From NCBI GenBank assembly GCA_003141895.1, contig PLNT01000020.1:1-43032 (forward strand): a stretch of 43,032 nt of DNA, given 5' to 3'. Origin of the DNA: Bacteroidales bacterium (GTDB lineage Bacteria; Bacteroidota; Bacteroidia; Bacteroidales; VadinHA17). The position numbers and the translations under genes are program-made. Below the pieces are notes generated by a model, which made no database searches, was not told the DNA's origin, and saw only the letters and a program-made list of their open reading frames with translations. Within the stretch, counting starts at the first letter, position 1; each line of letters opens with the position of its first letter. Shown here piece after piece: positions 33,102-40,768 of this stretch.

Positions 33102-34499
33102 ATGACAAGGGAAAACACTGGCTCTAATAAAAAACACAGAAGATTAAAGAATCTTGTACCTGTTGCTATAATTATTCTTGTTTTTGTTGGCATTCCTATG
33201 TTTTTCCTCAATTTTCAGGCAAAGCGAACCGGGATGACATGGGGAGGAGTAATTCACAGAATAATGAACAAAGCAGGAGAAAAAGACAAAGTATCCGGTA
33301 TGATTTCGAGTAATACTACCGGTGAAAAAATCAATTTCCTCGATCCAATGCCAATTGGAGATAAATTTATTGAACCGCCCCTGATTTCGAATGTTGCAGT
33401 AGCTGACCTGGACCATGATGGTCTGCTGGATGTAGTTGTATGTGATTGCAGGAATAATACAGTTTCATGGATCAGGCAATTTCCAAAAGGTGTTTATACT
33501 GAAAAAGTTATCGCCTCCGACCTGATTGCACCGGCTCATGTTCAGGTGATTGATTTTGACAAGGATGGCGATCTCGATGTAGTGGTGGCGGTACTGGGTC
33601 TGCTTTTCCCCAGCAATGACAAAATCGGATCAGTAGTAATACTCGAAAATGACGGCAATTGTAATTTTATAAAACATGTTGTGGTAGATAAGGTTGCGCG
33701 TGTTTCTGACGTACGTGCCGGTGACCTCGACGGAGATGGTGATATGGATCTTGCTGTCGCCCAGTTTGGTTACGACGATGGAGAAACAAGATGGATTGAA
33801 AACCTTGGCAACTGGAAATTTAAGAGCCATATTCTTCAACATCTTTCAGGTCCTATTAATGTTGAAATAGTGGATATTGACAAAGATGGCGACAATGATA
33901 TTATATCCCTGGTCAGCCAGGAATGGGAAGAAATATATTTGTTTGAAAATGACGGGAAAGGGAATTTTAAGCCAAAACTGTTATTTGGATCAAGTAATGA
34001 GGACTTTGGTTCCAGTGGAATTTACATGTGCGATCTCGATCAGGATGGAGATCAGGATATACTTTATACCAATGGGGATGCTTTTGATTATATACCGCCA
34101 CGGGGTAAACCATGGCATGGAGTGCAATGGCTGGAAAATAAAGGCAATCTGAATTTTGAATTTCACAGAATATGCAATTTCATCGGAGCATATAATGCCA
34201 GACCTGTTGACATTGATGGTGATGGCGACCTGGATCTTTTTGTTGTAAGTGCATTTAATCTCTGGGACAAACCTGAATCCATGAGTATGATATGGCTCGA
34301 AAATGATGGAAAACAGAATTTTACAGAACATGATATCACCAATAATCCAACCCATTTGATAACCCTTGAAATGGGAGATTTTAATAATGACGGTTTGATG
34401 GATATGGTCACCGGCGGAATGCATGCATACCCTCCTTACGACCGAATGAGCAGGGTTGTTCTCTGGACTAATAATGGCAAATTGTCAGGTAAAAAATAA
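33102..34499 (+). CDS. Membrane-anchored FG-GAP/VCBS seven-repeat protein
   Basis: 465 residues. A single N-terminal membrane segment (residues 18-37, PVAIIILVFVGIPMFFL) is preceded by a basic cytosolic tail, giving an uncleaved anchor. Seven FG-GAP repeats follow with calcium-binding loops near residues 102, 150, 207, 257, 310, 369 and 425 (DLDHDGLLD, DFDKDGDLD, DLDGDGDMD, DIDKDGDND, DLDQDGDQD, DIDGDGDLD, DFNNDGLMD). Together they would make a seven-bladed propeller on the periplasmic side. FG-GAP propellers bind proteins or glycans and need calcium. Its only close neighbour is the divergent polyferredoxin gene, so a shared redox or envelope process is possible but unproven. Confidence 0.88.
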   Translation: MTRENTGSNKKHRRLKNLVPVAIIILVFVGIPMFFLNFQAKRTGMTWGGVIHRIMNKAGEKDKVSGMISSNTTGEKINFLDPMPIGDKFIEPPLISNVAVADLDHDGLLDVVVCDCRNNTVSWIRQFPKGVYTEKVIASDLIAPAHVQVIDFDKDGDLDVVVAVLGLLFPSNDKIGSVVILENDGNCNFIKHVVVDKVARVSDVRAGDLDGDGDMDLAVAQFGYDDGETRWIENLGNWKFKSHILQHLSGPINVEIVDIDKDGDNDIISLVSQEWEEIYLFENDGKGNFKPKLLFGSSNEDFGSSGIYMCDLDQDGDQDILYTNGDAFDYIPPRGKPWHGVQWLENKGNLNFEFHRICNFIGAYNARPVDIDGDGDLDLFVVSAFNLWDKPESMSMIWLENDGKQNFTEHDITNNPTHLITLEMGDFNNDGLMDMVTGGMHAYPPYDRMSRVVLWTNNGKLSGKK

Positions 34500-34524
34500 A
34501 AACTCTATAATACATTTGATTTTA

Positions 34525-34550
34525 TATGGACGTTGCAAACAACGTCCATA
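34525..34550. terminator. Bidirectional terminator hairpin
   Basis: TATGGACGTTG and CAACGTCCATA form a perfect 11-bp stem with loop CAAA, between the convergent FG-GAP gene (ends 34499) and the FISUMP gene (ends 34573). A short T-run (CATTTTGG) follows on the plus strand and an AT-rich stretch on the other side, as expected for a two-way terminator. Confidence 0.65.
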
Positions 34551-34572
34551 CTCATTTTGGAACTATAGATAA

Positions 34573-35229
34573 TTACTGATCTTGCAAGCACCTGACAGAT
34601 GCGCCGTATATATTGTAGTTATTGAAGCTGTTAATATCACATTTAACATAATTCAGGACATACATCCATGAAGCTACTGAAGTGTTCCCTGTAGCTGACC
34701 ACCAGTAACCAAAGCTATCGAGTCCATAAAAACCACCAAAGTGATTACGACATCCGCCCGGAGATCCCGAAAATCCATTTTGATCAGAACTTTTCTCAGA
34801 TAAAGCCGTCATTCTTATTTTTAATGCAGCAGAAATTCCTCCTCCAAGATAGTTTATCATTTTAGCCCATTCAACATCAGTCGCCACATGCGATCCTTCA
34901 GGAGCTAATAAACGCGGATCAGTCACAGCATACCAATTATAAAGTTTGCCAAATTTTTTACCATTCCCGGAATTGTTGTCGATATAACACCATGCTGGTT
35001 TTCTTTCATTGCCTGATTTTACCCATTCCTCAGCTGATTTCACCTCAGGTATTAAGTCCCCATTTCTGAACCGGCTGACATTCAGATTTTCCAGGAACCA
35101 TGTCTGGCTATCAATTTTTACAGTCTTATATATGTTACCATCAATGTCCTTTACCCCGCTCGTGCATGAGAAAATTGCAGATGTTGATGCGATTAACAGA
35201 CATCGGAAGATTACCTTTATTTTATTCAT
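34573..35229 (-). CDS. FISUMP-domain lipoprotein
   Basis: 218 residues. The N-terminus MNKIKVIFRCLLIASTSAIF leads to a lipobox with Cys22 (AIFSC), so the protein is probably lipid-anchored. The FISUMP domain has KDIDGNIYKTVKIDSQTWFL, NWYAVTDPRLLAPEGSHVAT, GFSGSPGGCRNHFGGFYG, YWWSATG and the terminal ASVRCLQDQ. The usual CPxGWHVP is altered to LAPEGSHVA, with the cysteine and tryptophan missing. It follows the TonB-domain lipoprotein gene after 35 bp and is probably co-transcribed from the promoter at 35848-35878. Function unknown; related to the partial gene at the start of the window. Confidence 0.88.
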   Translation of the reverse strand: MNKIKVIFRCLLIASTSAIFSCTSGVKDIDGNIYKTVKIDSQTWFLENLNVSRFRNGDLIPEVKSAEEWVKSGNERKPAWCYIDNNSGNGKKFGKLYNWYAVTDPRLLAPEGSHVATDVEWAKMINYLGGGISAALKIRMTALSEKSSDQNGFSGSPGGCRNHFGGFYGLDSFGYWWSATGNTSVASWMYVLNYVKCDINSFNNYNIYGASVRCLQDQ

Positions 35230-35264
35230 ACTACTTTACATTGTTAAAAGTCTGCCTTTGAATT

Positions 35265-35813
35265 CTATCTGCTTTTTGAAGGAAGAATATAAATTCCATT
35301 GAGAATATCGCTCTTTGTTAATAAAAATCTTACCGTAACATTGTATGAAACGGAGACTGGTTTTTCATCGAGAATTCCAGGTTTCCATTTAGGCATTCCC
35401 TTAACCACTCTTATACACTCATCATTCATCTCCGGCGTTTGTTTTCTGATAATTTCCACATCAACCGGTTCTCCATTTGGATTAATAATGAATTTTACAA
35501 CTACTCTTCCTTCCTTTTTGTCTGTGACAGCTGCTTTAGGATAATTTATGTTATTTCTCATATACTCGTTAAATGCTTTCTCTCCACCCGGGAACTCCGG
35601 CATATTCTCGCAGAGCATATAAACAGGACCGTTATCCTGGCTGGACGTATTGTCTAATATAAAATTATCCTGAGCTTTTTGTTTTCCACGATTTGTATCA
35701 GAAACCTCTGTTTTCTGTGAGCCTGAAATTGATGATATCTTATTATTATTCGAGTTCTTACATGATATAATAAAAATCAAAATGGAAAAGAATACACATG
35801 CAATTTGCTTCAT
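35265..35813 (-). CDS. Lipoprotein with TonB C-terminal domain
   Basis: Start set at the ATG at 35813 (182 residues), because the promoter -7 box lies at 35848-35855 and MKQIACVFFSILIFIISC gives a normal lipoprotein signal with Cys18. The upstream ATG at 35843 would fall at the expected transcription start. A low-complexity linker follows, then a Bacteroidota-type TonB C-terminal domain: PEFPGGEKAFNEYMRNNINY, GRVVVKFIINPNGEPVDVEI and SVSYNVTVRFLL. Being a lipoprotein with no inner-membrane anchor or Pro-rich spacer, it is unlikely to transduce energy with ExbBD and is better seen as an envelope protein reusing the domain. First gene of a two-gene unit with the FISUMP lipoprotein. Confidence 0.88.
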   Translation of the reverse strand: MKQIACVFFSILIFIISCKNSNNNKISSISGSQKTEVSDTNRGKQKAQDNFILDNTSSQDNGPVYMLCENMPEFPGGEKAFNEYMRNNINYPKAAVTDKKEGRVVVKFIINPNGEPVDVEIIRKQTPEMNDECIRVVKGMPKWKPGILDEKPVSVSYNVTVRFLLTKSDILNGIYILPSKSR

Positions 35814-35847
35814 ATCATAATGGGCTGAATCATGTTTTATCATATCC

Positions 35848-35878
35848 CAAAATTAACCCCTATTTTATCAAATACAAA
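35848..35878 (-). promoter_or_regulatory. Canonical Bacteroidota promoter of the TonB-domain/FISUMP unit
   Basis: The minus strand carries TTTG (35875-35878), a 19-bp spacer and TAATTTTG (35848-35855), matching the TTTG-N19-TAnnTTTG promoter exactly. Transcription would begin near 35841, giving a leader of about 28 bases to the ATG at 35813. It is the best promoter match seen in the window. Confidence 0.7.
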
Positions 35879-35941
35879 TGAATAAGCTGAAAACAGATCA
35901 TAGGATCCTGAGTGTATCCCTGATATTAGACAATCTCAGCT

Positions 35942-37111
35942 TCAAAATTGGTTCAAATGACTTTTGTAAAAGTTAAGCACAAGGCTGCGAAAAAATATCA
36001 GCCCTGCTGCACATACAAGGGAATCTATCCAAAAGATAGCTGATATAGAGATATGCTGGGCAATTAATCCTGCCATAATCATTCCAAATCCCATACCAAG
36101 ATCTACAGCAGTGTAAAGGGTTGAATTTGCGATTCCACGGTTTTTTGACTCTGCAAGATTATTAACCATAGACTGAAACGTTGGAAATATAACTCCATTA
36201 CCAAATCCTATAATTATTGCTGATAAATAGAATAGCAGTTCATTTTTTGCCAAGGCGAGAACTGGAAAACCAATTATAAGCAAAATCAGACATAGTGTAA
36301 TAATCTTTCCGGGACCTTTCCTGTCAAACACCTTCCCTGCAGTAATCCTTGCTGCAGCAATACCAATAGAAAAAATCAGAAAGTAAAATGAGGAATTCTG
36401 AATTCCTATCTCACGGCCGTAGAGTGCAATAAATGAAAGCAGCCCCCCATAGGCAATCATAGTTATAAATACATTTAAAGATGGGCGAATAGAGTTTTTT
36501 TCGAACAAATTATTCAAATTTAACTGAATTCTTTTCCCGACTAAAAATCGTTTACGAAAATGCACGGCATAAGCACACGCCAGGCTTATGAAACTGATAA
36601 TACACCCCGAAACAAACATGGCGACATATCCCCACTGATGACATATATATAGTCCGACAATGGGGCCTACTGACATTCCCAGCGTAGTTGAGAGTGCAAA
36701 GTACCCGATGCCCTCGCCCCTTCTGGATACCGGCATATTATCAATTGCAATTGTTGATCCTGAAACAGTAGTAAATCCCCATGTAAGTCCTTGTGCAAAT
36801 CGAAGAATAATTATTGATATTATGGTTATGGCAACCAGATATCCTGCAAAAAGCAGAGTATATAATATTAAAGCCGATAAAAAAATGGTACGACGCCCAA
36901 ACTTGTCGAGTGCAAAACCCGAAAACGGACGAACAAGCACTGAAGCAATTGTGTAAGCTCCAACCACAAATCCCACCTGCATTTTTGAAGCATGAAGGTC
37001 ACTGACTAAATAGATAGGTAAAGCAGAAAGTATCGCATAATAAGTAATGTACATTAAAAAGTTCGACAATATAAGAAGAACAAAATCCCTGTTCCATATC
37101 TTCTCATTCAT
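35942..37111 (-). CDS. MFS transporter
   Basis: 389 residues from ATG 37111. The upstream ATG at 37162 would place 17 extra residues before the -7 box at 37138-37145, so it is rejected. Twelve hydrophobic segments are expected. The signature between helices 2 and 3, GFALDKFGRRTIF, is the major facilitator motif A; its second copy is GKVFDRKGPGKI. YALSTTLGMSVGPIVGLYI resembles motif C of drug/proton antiporters. The substrate cannot be told: efflux of small organics or uptake are both possible. The gene stands alone, and the integrative element begins just upstream of it, so the insertion may have changed its control region. Confidence 0.88.
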   Translation of the reverse strand: MNEKIWNRDFVLLILSNFLMYITYYAILSALPIYLVSDLHASKMQVGFVVGAYTIASVLVRPFSGFALDKFGRRTIFLSALILYTLLFAGYLVAITIISIIILRFAQGLTWGFTTVSGSTIAIDNMPVSRRGEGIGYFALSTTLGMSVGPIVGLYICHQWGYVAMFVSGCIISFISLACAYAVHFRKRFLVGKRIQLNLNNLFEKNSIRPSLNVFITMIAYGGLLSFIALYGREIGIQNSSFYFLIFSIGIAAARITAGKVFDRKGPGKIITLCLILLIIGFPVLALAKNELLFYLSAIIIGFGNGVIFPTFQSMVNNLAESKNRGIANSTLYTAVDLGMGFGMIMAGLIAQHISISAIFWIDSLVCAAGLIFFRSLVLNFYKSHLNQF

Positions 37112-37137
37112 AGGGCCAAAACTTAAAAACCATGAAG

Positions 37138-37145
37138 CAAAGTTA
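37138..37145 (-). promoter_or_regulatory. Candidate -7 box of the MFS gene
   Basis: The minus strand reads TAACTTTG, an exact TAnnTTTG match, 27 bp before ATG 37111. A TTG lies 22 bp further upstream, slightly beyond optimal spacing. Its position argues for the shorter MFS start. Confidence 0.45.
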
Positions 37146-37157
37146 TCTAAAATCAAA

Positions 37158-37187
37158 AACACCTACACAATTCAATGTGTAAGTGTT
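37158..37187. repeat. Imperfect inverted repeat upstream of the MFS gene
   Basis: AACACCTACACA and TGTGTAAGTGTT form a 12-bp inverted repeat with one mismatch and loop ATTCAA. It sits just upstream of the MFS -7 box, overlapping the expected -33 position, and could be an operator for a dimeric regulator. It also lies at the presumed junction with the integrative element. Confidence 0.4.
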
Positions 37188-37338
37188 TGAATGTCTGGGT
37201 AGCGAGACGGGTGCTACAAAAGGCTTGTTTGATCTATATCCTATTTTGACACATTTTTACACAAACTCAAATAAGCCTGATATATTGACATCTTTAGAGT
37301 GCATATAAATGCAAAGTAATGTTAATAAATAACAAGTG

Positions 37339-37360
37339 AATGTTTCCAAAATGTTTCCAA
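37339..37360. repeat. Tandem 11-bp repeat before the integrase
   Basis: AATGTTTCCAA occurs twice head to tail, 41 bp before the integrase start. Short direct repeats near an integrase gene are often arm-type sites bound by the integrase N-terminal domain, or an operator controlling it. A TAAATTTG -7 box follows at 37367-37374. Confidence 0.5.
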
Positions 37361-37366
37361 TTTGCT

Positions 37367-37374
37367 TAAATTTG
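37367..37374 (+). promoter_or_regulatory. Candidate integrase promoter -7 box
   Basis: TAAATTTG matches TAnnTTTG exactly, 26 bp before the integrase ATG at 37401. The -33 position falls inside the tandem AATGTTTCCAA repeat, so integrase binding there could repress its own gene; this is inference. Confidence 0.45.
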
Positions 37375-37400
37375 ACATGTTAACCTAAAATGTTGGACCC

Positions 37401-38813
37401 ATGGCAAACATCAAATTACTGCTTCAGCAACCTTATAAGGTGCAAACCGAGAAGGAAAAAGGAGACAAGAAACCAAAAGTTTGTAATCCCGACGGAACCC
37501 GTCTTTATTGTTTCTTAATTCTTGATCGGGACCGAATGATTAAAATCAAAACTGAATATGTGATTTTTCCGAAAGAGTGGGATTTTTCAAAGCAGGGTAA
37601 AAAAAGTAACATGGCTGGCAGTACTGAGTTTAACGATGAACTAGCAGTCTTAAAAAAAGATATCTACGACAAATACAAAGCTATCATTAAGGATTTTCCA
37701 GATATGCCTTTTGATCAAATTTCCAGAACACTAAAGGAATATGGCAAAACAAAGGAGATCCCATTTTTAAGAAACGATAAAGGATTTTTCCAGTATTTGG
37801 ATGAATATATGTTTTCTCTTAAAGGCGAAGTTTCTCCACGCACAATTCAAAAGTTTGGAAGTGTGAAAAAGAGCCTTCAGTCATTCATTGAGAAAAACCA
37901 GAAATATGAATCTTTGACATTTTCAATGATTGATCACAGTTTCAAAGATGCTTATGTCAACTTCCTGAGAAAACAACCGGCTAGAGGAAGGATGAAAACA
38001 AGGCCTGAAGGGATGCAAGACGGTGTATTGCTCAATACAGAGGCTAAATACATTGAGTGTCTGAAAGGCTTCTGCAAATGGGCTGAGGAGCGAAATTTTA
38101 ACAGATATTCAACATATAAGGAGTTTAGAAGCTTCACACAGGCAAACAGAAAGCGGAAAAAACAAAAAGCTGATATAGTCGCTCTTACACTCCCTGAGTT
38201 AAGAAAGTTCTATGCTACTAATTTTTCAGAGAAAAAGGATCTGTCTACTGAAAAACAAGAAATATACGGGCGTGTAAGGGATCTGTTTTGCTTTGGTGTT
38301 TTCACAGTGCAGAGGTGGAGTGATATAGAACGATTTGACAAAAGCCAGATTGATGGGGATGTTTGGAGGTTCGAAGCTTTTAAGACTAAAAAACCTACCA
38401 AGATTGATCTTACTGGATTCGCCTCATCGGCAATTGACATACTCGAAAAATATGATTACCAGCTTCCAAGATTCAGCCTGGCAAAGTTTAACCTGTATCT
38501 TAAAGAAGCTGCAGGAGTTGCCGGAATAACCCGGGAAACAAAAATAATGCGTTATGTAGGCGCTGAGGAAATTTCTATTTCAAAACCTAAGAATTCATTT
38601 TTAGGTAGTCATTCAGCTCGAAGAACCGGTGTTTCAATCCTTCTGAATGATTATAACATGAATTCTGTTCATGTTATGGAAATAACCGGACATACGGATC
38701 TTAAAACACTTCAGGCTTATATTAAAACTGACAGCGATTCCAGAAGGGAAGCTGTAAGCAAAACAACACGGATAGATGAAATATTAACGGTTACTCATAA
38801 AAAAGCCGTATGA
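37401..38813 (+). CDS. Tyrosine recombinase (integrase)
   Basis: 470 residues in the three-part Bacteroidota integrase layout. An N-terminal arm-binding domain (about 1-110, FPKEWDFSKQGKKSN) is followed by a SAM-like core-binding domain (about 125-250, FFQYLDEYM, RTIQKFGSVKKSLQSF) and a catalytic domain (about 260-470). Candidate catalytic residues are Arg305 (TVQRWSDI), His404 and Arg407 (HSARRTG), His431 (GHTDLKTL) and the nucleophile Tyr440 (QAYIKT). All are present, so the enzyme is probably active. It would integrate and excise the element by site-specific recombination. The next gene's ATG overlaps its stop (ATGA), indicating coupled translation. Confidence 0.95.
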   Translation: MANIKLLLQQPYKVQTEKEKGDKKPKVCNPDGTRLYCFLILDRDRMIKIKTEYVIFPKEWDFSKQGKKSNMAGSTEFNDELAVLKKDIYDKYKAIIKDFPDMPFDQISRTLKEYGKTKEIPFLRNDKGFFQYLDEYMFSLKGEVSPRTIQKFGSVKKSLQSFIEKNQKYESLTFSMIDHSFKDAYVNFLRKQPARGRMKTRPEGMQDGVLLNTEAKYIECLKGFCKWAEERNFNRYSTYKEFRSFTQANRKRKKQKADIVALTLPELRKFYATNFSEKKDLSTEKQEIYGRVRDLFCFGVFTVQRWSDIERFDKSQIDGDVWRFEAFKTKKPTKIDLTGFASSAIDILEKYDYQLPRFSLAKFNLYLKEAAGVAGITRETKIMRYVGAEEISISKPKNSFLGSHSARRTGVSILLNDYNMNSVHVMEITGHTDLKTLQAYIKTDSDSRREAVSKTTRIDEILTVTHKKAV

Positions 38814-39460
38814 CGAAAAGTGATATCCCACCTGTTGAAAACCTCGATTCTGATGATTTGGTGACACATGCAAACTCCTTTTTAAGTTGTATAGAACAGC
38901 GTCTAAAAGAGTTAGACGGGGAAGCTACTATAGGGACAATTAAAAAGTATAATACTTTAAAAAAGAAGGTTCAAACCCTCATCGAGCAATGTAATAACAT
39001 ACATCCTTTTGACGAATTCACTAAGAATGATAACCTATTATTCAGAGGATTAACCCAAGAAGATAACCTGTTTGCCCTCAGAATTTCAATTGATTATTCT
39101 ATTCCTCTTCAGGATCTGGAGCAATTGATGAGGGAATTAAGATACTATCTAAATAAACCAACCCCCCTCAAAGTTAATGCGGACATATTTGAAGAGACTA
39201 AAGCTGCATTTCTGTTTGAATTAATCATTATTTTTTTTGCTGGTACAACACTCAAGATTACTAACAAAAAAATTGCCCTGGGTCTATTCCTATTACATTT
39301 CAAAATTGGAAATCCAATACTGACAGAATCAGAATTTTTAAAGAAAAAACGGAAAGAGAATCTGTCTGCTCAGGACTACAAGCATTATCTGGCTGAGTTG
39401 GTAAGGGCCAGGTTAAGAAAATTCAAATCTATTTACGACGTTAAAAAGCTACAAACCTAG
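38810..39460 (+). CDS. Unknown protein coupled to the integrase
   Basis: 216 residues, start overlapping the integrase stop by four bases. It is largely alpha-helical, with a likely coiled stretch (KRLKELDG, TIKKYNTLKKKVQTLIEQC), a hydrophobic helix near residues 130-145 (AAFLFELIIIFFAGTT) and a basic C-terminus (ELVRARLRKFKSIYDVKKL). No cysteine motif, HTH or enzyme signature is evident, and I do not recognise the family. The coupling suggests a role with the integrase in recombination or its control, but that is inference from gene order only. A strong terminator follows, so the two genes form a closed unit. Confidence 0.8.
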   Translation: MTKSDIPPVENLDSDDLVTHANSFLSCIEQRLKELDGEATIGTIKKYNTLKKKVQTLIEQCNNIHPFDEFTKNDNLLFRGLTQEDNLFALRISIDYSIPLQDLEQLMRELRYYLNKPTPLKVNADIFEETKAAFLFELIIIFFAGTTLKITNKKIALGLFLLHFKIGNPILTESEFLKKKRKENLSAQDYKHYLAELVRARLRKFKSIYDVKKLQT

Positions 39461-39486
39461 TTAATATAAAATACTGTTTATCAGCA

Positions 39487-39530
39487 GGGGGTCGACAGGG
39501 ATTAAAATATTCTCTATCGGCCCCCTTTTT
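39487..39530 (+). terminator. Rho-independent terminator
   Basis: GGGGGTCGA (39487-39495) and TCGGCCCCC (39517-39525) form a 9-bp stem with one G-T pair, directly followed by TTTTT (39526-39530). It separates the integrase unit from the replication-type genes downstream. Confidence 0.85.
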
Positions 39531-39548
39531 ATTTGATTGTCAGTTATA

Positions 39549-39556
39549 TACGTTTG
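39549..39556 (+). promoter_or_regulatory. Candidate -7 box for the small HTH gene
   Basis: TACGTTTG matches TAnnTTTG exactly, 31 bp before the ATG at 39588 and just after the terminator. A TTTG at 39532-39535 is only 13 bp away, shorter than the usual 19. Confidence 0.45.
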
Positions 39557-39587
39557 TTGTCATAAACATATATAACTAAATCAGACT

Positions 39588-39848
39588 ATGGAAGTAATAT
39601 TAACAAACACAGAAGAGCTTAGAGCAATTTTAAATGATTGCCTGGCAAAAGCAAAACCTGCATGCAAAGCTGACAACCCGACAAAATCAGAAGATGAGCG
39701 TCCTATTTCCCAGCCCGAAGCAATAGAATTTCTAGGGAAATCACGGCAAACGCTTGTTGCCTGGAGGAAAAAGGGAGTTATTAAGGCCTACCGCCTGGGA
39801 GGTCGTGTATATTATAAGAAATCAGAACTTCTAAATTCGCTTTTGTAG
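39588..39848 (+). CDS. Excisionase-like HTH protein (HTH_17/MerR-like)
   Basis: 86 residues. The C-terminal half is a winged-helix DNA-binding domain of excisionase type: RPISQPEAIEFLGKSRQTLV is the helix-turn-helix, AWRKKGVIKAYRLGGRVYY the recognition helix and wing, and KKSELLNSL the last helix. The N-terminal 35 residues are a helical extension. Proteins of this type act as recombination directionality factors or as small repressors in Bacteroidota mobile elements. Its promoter and the upstream terminator give it a transcript separate from the integrase, as expected for a regulator of integration versus excision. Confidence 0.85.
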   Translation: MEVILTNTEELRAILNDCLAKAKPACKADNPTKSEDERPISQPEAIEFLGKSRQTLVAWRKKGVIKAYRLGGRVYYKKSELLNSLL

Positions 39849-39959
39849 CTGTATTGTTGCTAAGTATATTTCTTGTAACATACAGATACTTACTAGAATG
39901 CTGAATAATCAAATAAATATTGGAAACATACTGGAAATTCTTACACAAAAACCCCTAAA

Positions 39960-40307
39960 ATGGAACAAATAACCGCTTACAAGTGCAGCTTCTGCAAAAA
40001 GATTAATACCAATAAATCCACGATAAAGACACATGAAAAAAAGTGCTTTTTCAACCCTGAAACAAAGAGTTGTGCGACTTGCCTATGGTTCAGTCCGCTA
40101 ATTGTAGAATCAGTAGGACCAACTAGATGTTTTTTAGGAAAAGTCAAAGAAGTTCCAGAAGGATCAAAAATGCAACTCAATACTCAATGCAATAATTGGA
40201 TGGATCAGAAAATTTATTCCAATCAGGAAACCTATTACAACGATGATGAAATGGAAGAAAAGTTAGTTTCAGGAGATGTAGAGTATTTTAAAGCTCTCAA
40301 GAACTGA
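39960..40307 (+). CDS. Small zinc-finger-like protein, unknown
   Basis: 115 residues with two cysteine clusters. The first is Cys9-x2-Cys12-x12-His25-x3-Cys29, a classical C2HC finger (YKCSFCKKI, IKTHEKKC). The second is Cys38-x2-Cys41 with Cys57 and Cys77 (CATCLWFSP, TRCFLGK, QCNNW), which could bind a second zinc ion. The C-terminus is acidic (YYNDDEMEEKL). I do not recognise the family. Its stop overlaps the next start by one base (TGATG at 40305-40309), so it is probably made together with the nuclease-like protein and may assist it in DNA binding. Confidence 0.75.
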   Translation: MEQITAYKCSFCKKINTNKSTIKTHEKKCFFNPETKSCATCLWFSPLIVESVGPTRCFLGKVKEVPEGSKMQLNTQCNNWMDQKIYSNQETYYNDDEMEEKLVSGDVEYFKALKN

Positions 40308-40768
40308 TGGACAACGGAATTCAACAATTAAAAGCCCTAGCACTTGCCCACAGCAGGACCAGACATCCAAGCTTGCCTGAGGAAGCCAGGTGCACCCGGA
40401 ACTATACCGATAAGACTGCAAACGGTTTAACCAAATGCATCATTGATTATCTGACATTTTCAGGACATCAGGCAGAAAGGATCAGCTCAACCGGTCGGTA
40501 CCTGGACAAAAGTAAAGTCGTCAGTGATGTACTTGGAAACTCGAGGCGGATCGGTTCCGGTCAATGGATACCCAGCTCAGGAATAAAAGGTTCGGCTGAT
40601 ATTTCAGCCACGATCTGGGGAAAAGCTGTCAAGATCGAAATCAAGATTAAGGACCGGCAGTCCCCTGATCAGAGGTCCTACCAACAAGCAATTGAGAAAG
40701 CTGGCGGGTTATACTGGATCTGTCACAGTATGGAAGAGTTTCTAAACCTGATGAAAGCAACCTTTTGA
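40307..40768 (+). CDS. VRR-NUC-like PD-(D/E)xK nuclease
   Basis: 153 residues. The core GIKGSADISATIWGKAVKIE is followed by IKIKDRQSPDQRSYQQAIEK and GGLYWICHSMEEF. Asp98, Glu111-x-Lys113 and Gln122 fit the catalytic pattern of the restriction-endonuclease-like fold as seen in VRR-NUC domains. Such single-domain nucleases are frequent in phage replication modules, where they are thought to process branched or recombination intermediates. The N-terminal ~60 residues are a helical extension with GLTKCIIDYLTFSGHQAERI, in which a helix precedes the first beta strand of the fold. Coupled to the zinc-finger-like gene; the DNA substrate is unknown. Confidence 0.78.
   Translation: MDNGIQQLKALALAHSRTRHPSLPEEARCTRNYTDKTANGLTKCIIDYLTFSGHQAERISSTGRYLDKSKVVSDVLGNSRRIGSGQWIPSSGIKGSADISATIWGKAVKIEIKIKDRQSPDQRSYQQAIEKAGGLYWICHSMEEFLNLMKATF

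Noticed and set aside
33990-34424. 144-codon minus-strand ORF antisense to the FG-GAP gene
   Set aside because: It lies wholly inside a gene with seven clear FG-GAP repeats; its translation has no domain-like features and is best explained as a shadow frame.
37190-37220. Possible tRNA 3' end or attachment core (GTAGC...GCTAC with CGAGACGGGTGC)
   Set aside because: No cloverleaf, T-loop GGTTCGAATCC or acceptor stem can be built around it, and the 5-bp inverted repeat alone is not significant.
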